The notes below the pieces were generated by a model, which was not told the origin of the DNA, made no database searches, and worked only from the letters and a program-made list of their open reading frames with translations. Shown one piece after another: positions 61,975-64,000 of a stretch of 64,000 nt of DNA. The DNA comes from Haematobacter missouriensis (lineage in GTDB: Bacteria; Pseudomonadota; Alphaproteobacteria; Rhodobacterales; Rhodobacteraceae), in assembly GCF_000740775.1 (NCBI RefSeq), contig NZ_JFGS01000004.1:1-64000 (forward strand), given 5' to 3'. The stretch's first letter is position 1, and each line of letters starts with the position of its first letter. The position numbers and the translations under genes are program-made.

Positions 61975-62682
61975 GTGGAACAGTCGTCACCCCTCTCCTC
62001 CCTCTCCACAGCGAGCAGCGACGCCATCGCCGCCCGCTTGGCGGAGGCCATCCATCAACACCGCGTCCTGCCCGGCACGAAACTGTCGGAGGACGAAGTG
62101 GGAGAGGTTTATGGAGTAAGCCGGACGGTGGTCCGCGCGGCCTTTCAGCGGCTGGCGCATGACCATCTCATCGTACTGAAACGCAACCGCGGCGCGTTTG
62201 TGGCTCAGCCCTCCGCCTCCGAGGCGCAAGAGGTGTTCGATGCCCGGCAGATCCTCGAACCCCGAACCGCCTGCCTCGCCGCCGAACGGGCCACACGGGC
62301 AGATATCGACCGGCTGGCGGGCCATATCGCCATGGAACAGGCGGCGCTCGCGGCAGGCGATACGGGTCGGGCGCTGTACCTCTCCGGCGGGTTCCACGTG
62401 GAGGTCGCGCGGCTCGCCGGCCAGTCGATCATCTGCGAATTCGTGGCCTCGCTTGTGTCGCGCTCATCACTTATCATCGCGCTCTACTGGCAGCGGCGAC
62501 AGGCCATCTGCGACAGCCACGCACATGGTGACCTCCTGCACGCCATGGCGGCAGGCGATGGTGCGCGGGCGGAGATCGCAATGGCGCATCACCTGTCGGA
62601 CCTGCTCTCCTCGCTCGATCTCAGTCGCCCCGCACTGCCTGCGGGATCGCTGCGCGAGGCGCTAACCAGTCACAGGTCGTAA
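61975..62682 (+). CDS. GntR-family transcriptional regulator with FCD domain
   Basis: A 235-residue regulator. N-terminal winged helix: AIHQHRVLPGTKLSEDEVGEVYGVSRTVVRAAFQRLAHDHLIVLKRNRGAFVAQP. C-terminal FCD ligand domain: VFDARQILEPRTACLAAERAT, FHVEVARLAGQSIICEFVASLVSRSSLIIALY, HGDLLHAMAAGDGARAEIAMAHHL, with the metal-binding pattern of such domains (D, H, H). GTG start at 61975, GGAG upstream. Divergent from the importer-racemase operon it presumably controls; the inducer should be the imported compound or product. Its end overlaps the carboxypeptidase end by 13 bases. Confidence 0.93.
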   Translation: MEQSSPLSSLSTASSDAIAARLAEAIHQHRVLPGTKLSEDEVGEVYGVSRTVVRAAFQRLAHDHLIVLKRNRGAFVAQPSASEAQEVFDARQILEPRTACLAAERATRADIDRLAGHIAMEQAALAAGDTGRALYLSGGFHVEVARLAGQSIICEFVASLVSRSSLIIALYWQRRQAICDSHAHGDLLHAMAAGDGARAEIAMAHHLSDLLSSLDLSRPALPAGSLREALTSHRS

Positions 62683-64000
62683 AGCCGCCCGAACTTGGCT
62701 TCCAGATAATCGAGCAGCGGCCCCTCCGACGGCGGCTCTCCGGTGGCGCGGGCGATGAGGTCGCGCGGCTCGTAAAGACCGCCATGCCGCTGAACCGCCT
62801 CCTTGAGCCAGTGCAGCGCCGCCGCAAGATCCCCGCGCTCGAGGTCGCCGTCCAGTTGCGGCAGATCGCGGCGCATCGCCGAATGAAGGCAGCCCGCATA
62901 GACGTTGCCAAGCGCGTAGGTCGGGAAATAGCCGAACAGCCCCACCGGCCAGTGAACGTCCTGAAGTACCCCCTGACTCGGACGGGTGATCTGCTGGCCG
63001 AAGTCGCGGGCGAAGCGTGCGTTCCACGCCTCCTCCAGATCGGCGGCCTCCATCTCCCCCCGGATCAGCGCGCGTTCCAGATCGAAGCGCAGCATGATGT
63101 GCAGGTTGTAGTGCACCTCGTCCGCCTCCGTGCGGATGAAGCCGGGATGGACACGATTGACGGCGCGGTCGAACTCCGCCGGATCGGAAGGCGCGTTATC
63201 TCCGAACAGTTCCACCATGCGGCCGGACAGCCAGCCGGTGAAGGCGCTGCTGCGGCCAAGCTGGTTCTCGAAGATGCGACTCTGGCTCTCATGCACGCCC
63301 ATCGAGGCGCCGTGGCCGATGGCGGTGAGCAGGTAGGCCGGATCGACCGTTTGCTCATAGACCGCATGGCCCGTCTCGTGGATAGTCGAATAGATGCAGT
63401 TCAGCGGATCGGCGGGATCGGTGCGGGTGGTGATCCGCACATCCTGACCGGAGCCGGAGGAGAAGGGATGCACGGCCTTGTCCAACCGCCCGCGCCCCCA
63501 GTCATAGCCGAAAACACCTGCCAGTTCGGCGGCGAGCGTCATCTGCGTCGCCTCATCGAACCGCCCCGACAGGGTGGGCGCGCTCCGGTCCGATGCAAGG
63601 ATCGCCTCACGCAACGCGACGAGGCGGGGCCGCATCCGCCCGAACAGGGCGGCGGTCTCCTCCCCCGTTGCGCCGGGCTCGTAATCCTCCATCAGCGCAT
63701 CGTAAGGGTCGCCGCCCGCTGCCAGCGCCTGCCCCTCCTCACGCTTCAGTGCGACCACTTCGGAGAGCGTGGGCAGGAAGCCCGCCACATCCTCCCGCGC
63801 GCGCGCATCGGCCCAGAGCCCCTGCGCCATGCTCGTGGTCCGCGCCAGCGCCGTGGCCAGCCGCAGCGGCACGCGCATCTGCCGCTCATGCGCGCGCCGG
63901 ATCCGCTGAACCTGCGCCGCCTCAGCCGGAGCAAGCCGGGCGGTATCGAGCGCCGCCAGCCATTCGCCGATACGGGGATCGGTGCGGCGCGCGTGCAGCA
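62670..64000 (-). CDS. carboxypeptidase M32 (truncated at window edge)
   Basis: Codes about 443 residues up to the window end; the N-terminal ~50 residues lie outside. M32 metallocarboxypeptidase (thermostable carboxypeptidase 1 family). Zinc site: CIYSTIHETGHAVYEQ (HExxH-type HETGH) and the third ligand region GVHESQSRIFENQLGRSS. Other family segments: HPFSSGSGQDVRITTR, VHPGFIRTEADEVHYNLHIMLRFDLERALI, DVHWPVGLFGYFPTYALGNVYAG. The frame stays open to base 64000 on the minus strand. It cleaves C-terminal residues of peptides. Its stop overlaps the gntR stop region by 13 bases. Confidence 0.95.
   Translation of the reverse strand, partial: LHARRTDPRIGEWLAALDTARLAPAEAAQVQRIRRAHERQMRVPLRLATALARTTSMAQGLWADARAREDVAGFLPTLSEVVALKREEGQALAAGGDPYDALMEDYEPGATGEETAALFGRMRPRLVALREAILASDRSAPTLSGRFDEATQMTLAAELAGVFGYDWGRGRLDKAVHPFSSGSGQDVRITTRTDPADPLNCIYSTIHETGHAVYEQTVDPAYLLTAIGHGASMGVHESQSRIFENQLGRSSAFTGWLSGRMVELFGDNAPSDPAEFDRAVNRVHPGFIRTEADEVHYNLHIMLRFDLERALIRGEMEAADLEEAWNARFARDFGQQITRPSQGVLQDVHWPVGLFGYFPTYALGNVYAGCLHSAMRRDLPQLDGDLERGDLAAALHWLKEAVQRHGGLYEPRDLIARATGEPPSEGPLLDYLEAKFGRLYDL

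Overview
The window is high-GC chromosomal DNA from an alphaproteobacterium, most likely a member of the Rhodobacteraceae. The evidence is a set of lineage-typical genes: a DUF1476 F1-ATPase inhibitor (zeta-type), DUF4169 and ribbon-helix-helix genes behind fumC, trpC-moaC-moeA-lexA in one run, an alphaproteobacterial RNase E, DUF1285 divergent from a MoxR/DUF58/DUF4159 cluster, and SOS boxes of the alphaproteobacterial form GTTC-N7-GTTC. I see no rRNA, tRNA, CRISPR array or intact prophage.

Layout. 1-0.6 kb: possible debris of a VPLPA-CTERM exported protein. 0.6-7.4 kb (minus): a Bat-like membrane cluster (MoxR ATPase, DUF58, two large membrane proteins), divergent from a DUF1285 gene. 9-12.3 kb: fumC, a DUF4169-GNAT fusion, a ribbon-helix-helix protein, ccdA and a TusA-like gene. 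12.4-18.7 kb (minus): rne with a long leader, then dctBD. 18.8-21.6 kb: purC, purS and purQ interrupted by an inverted lipoprotein gene; then the DUF1476 gene. 21.6-31.5 kb: an OpgG/D protein, a radical SAM protein related to spore photoproduct lyase, a DJ-1/PfpI protein, sufE, a lipoprotein, a CaiB-type CoA transferase, an ABC-F ATPase and an inositol monophosphatase. 31.6-35 kb: trpC-moaC-moeA-lexA. 35-36 kb: transposase debris and a small lipoprotein. 36.2-37.3 kb: recA, convergent with lexA. 37.4-41.2 kb: sulfate importer cysA-sbp-cysT-cysW. 41.6-47.5 kb: a FadL-like porin, P-loop ATPase-metA, a hydrolase, ppk2, a TetR regulator and a GNAT protein. 47.5-50.4 kb: a polyamine-type importer without a binding protein. 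50.9-54.5 kb: aldehyde dehydrogenase and an O-acyltransferase. 54.5-55.5 kb: rplM-rpsI. 55.7-57.7 kb: thioesterase, crotonase and an Asp/Glu/hydantoin racemase. 57.7-62.7 kb: a second, complete polyamine-type importer in an operon with that racemase, divergent from a GntR/FCD regulator. The right edge holds a truncated M32 carboxypeptidase.

Three themes stand out. First, perfect SOS boxes precede lexA (three half-sites), recA, the SplB-like radical SAM gene, a lipoprotein inserted in the pur locus, and unexpectedly rplM, so the window carries a concentrated candidate LexA regulon. Second, a family of small inverted-repeat elements (about 125-175 bp) sits at gene 3' ends, and their terminal repeats supply or abut the stop codons of neighbouring genes. 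Third, several proteins depart from their families: a DctD-type regulator with no GAFTGA loop, a PfpI-like protein with Ser in place of the nucleophilic Cys, a DUF4169-GNAT fusion, and a MoaC with an N-terminal extension. All functional calls rest on motifs and context read by eye.
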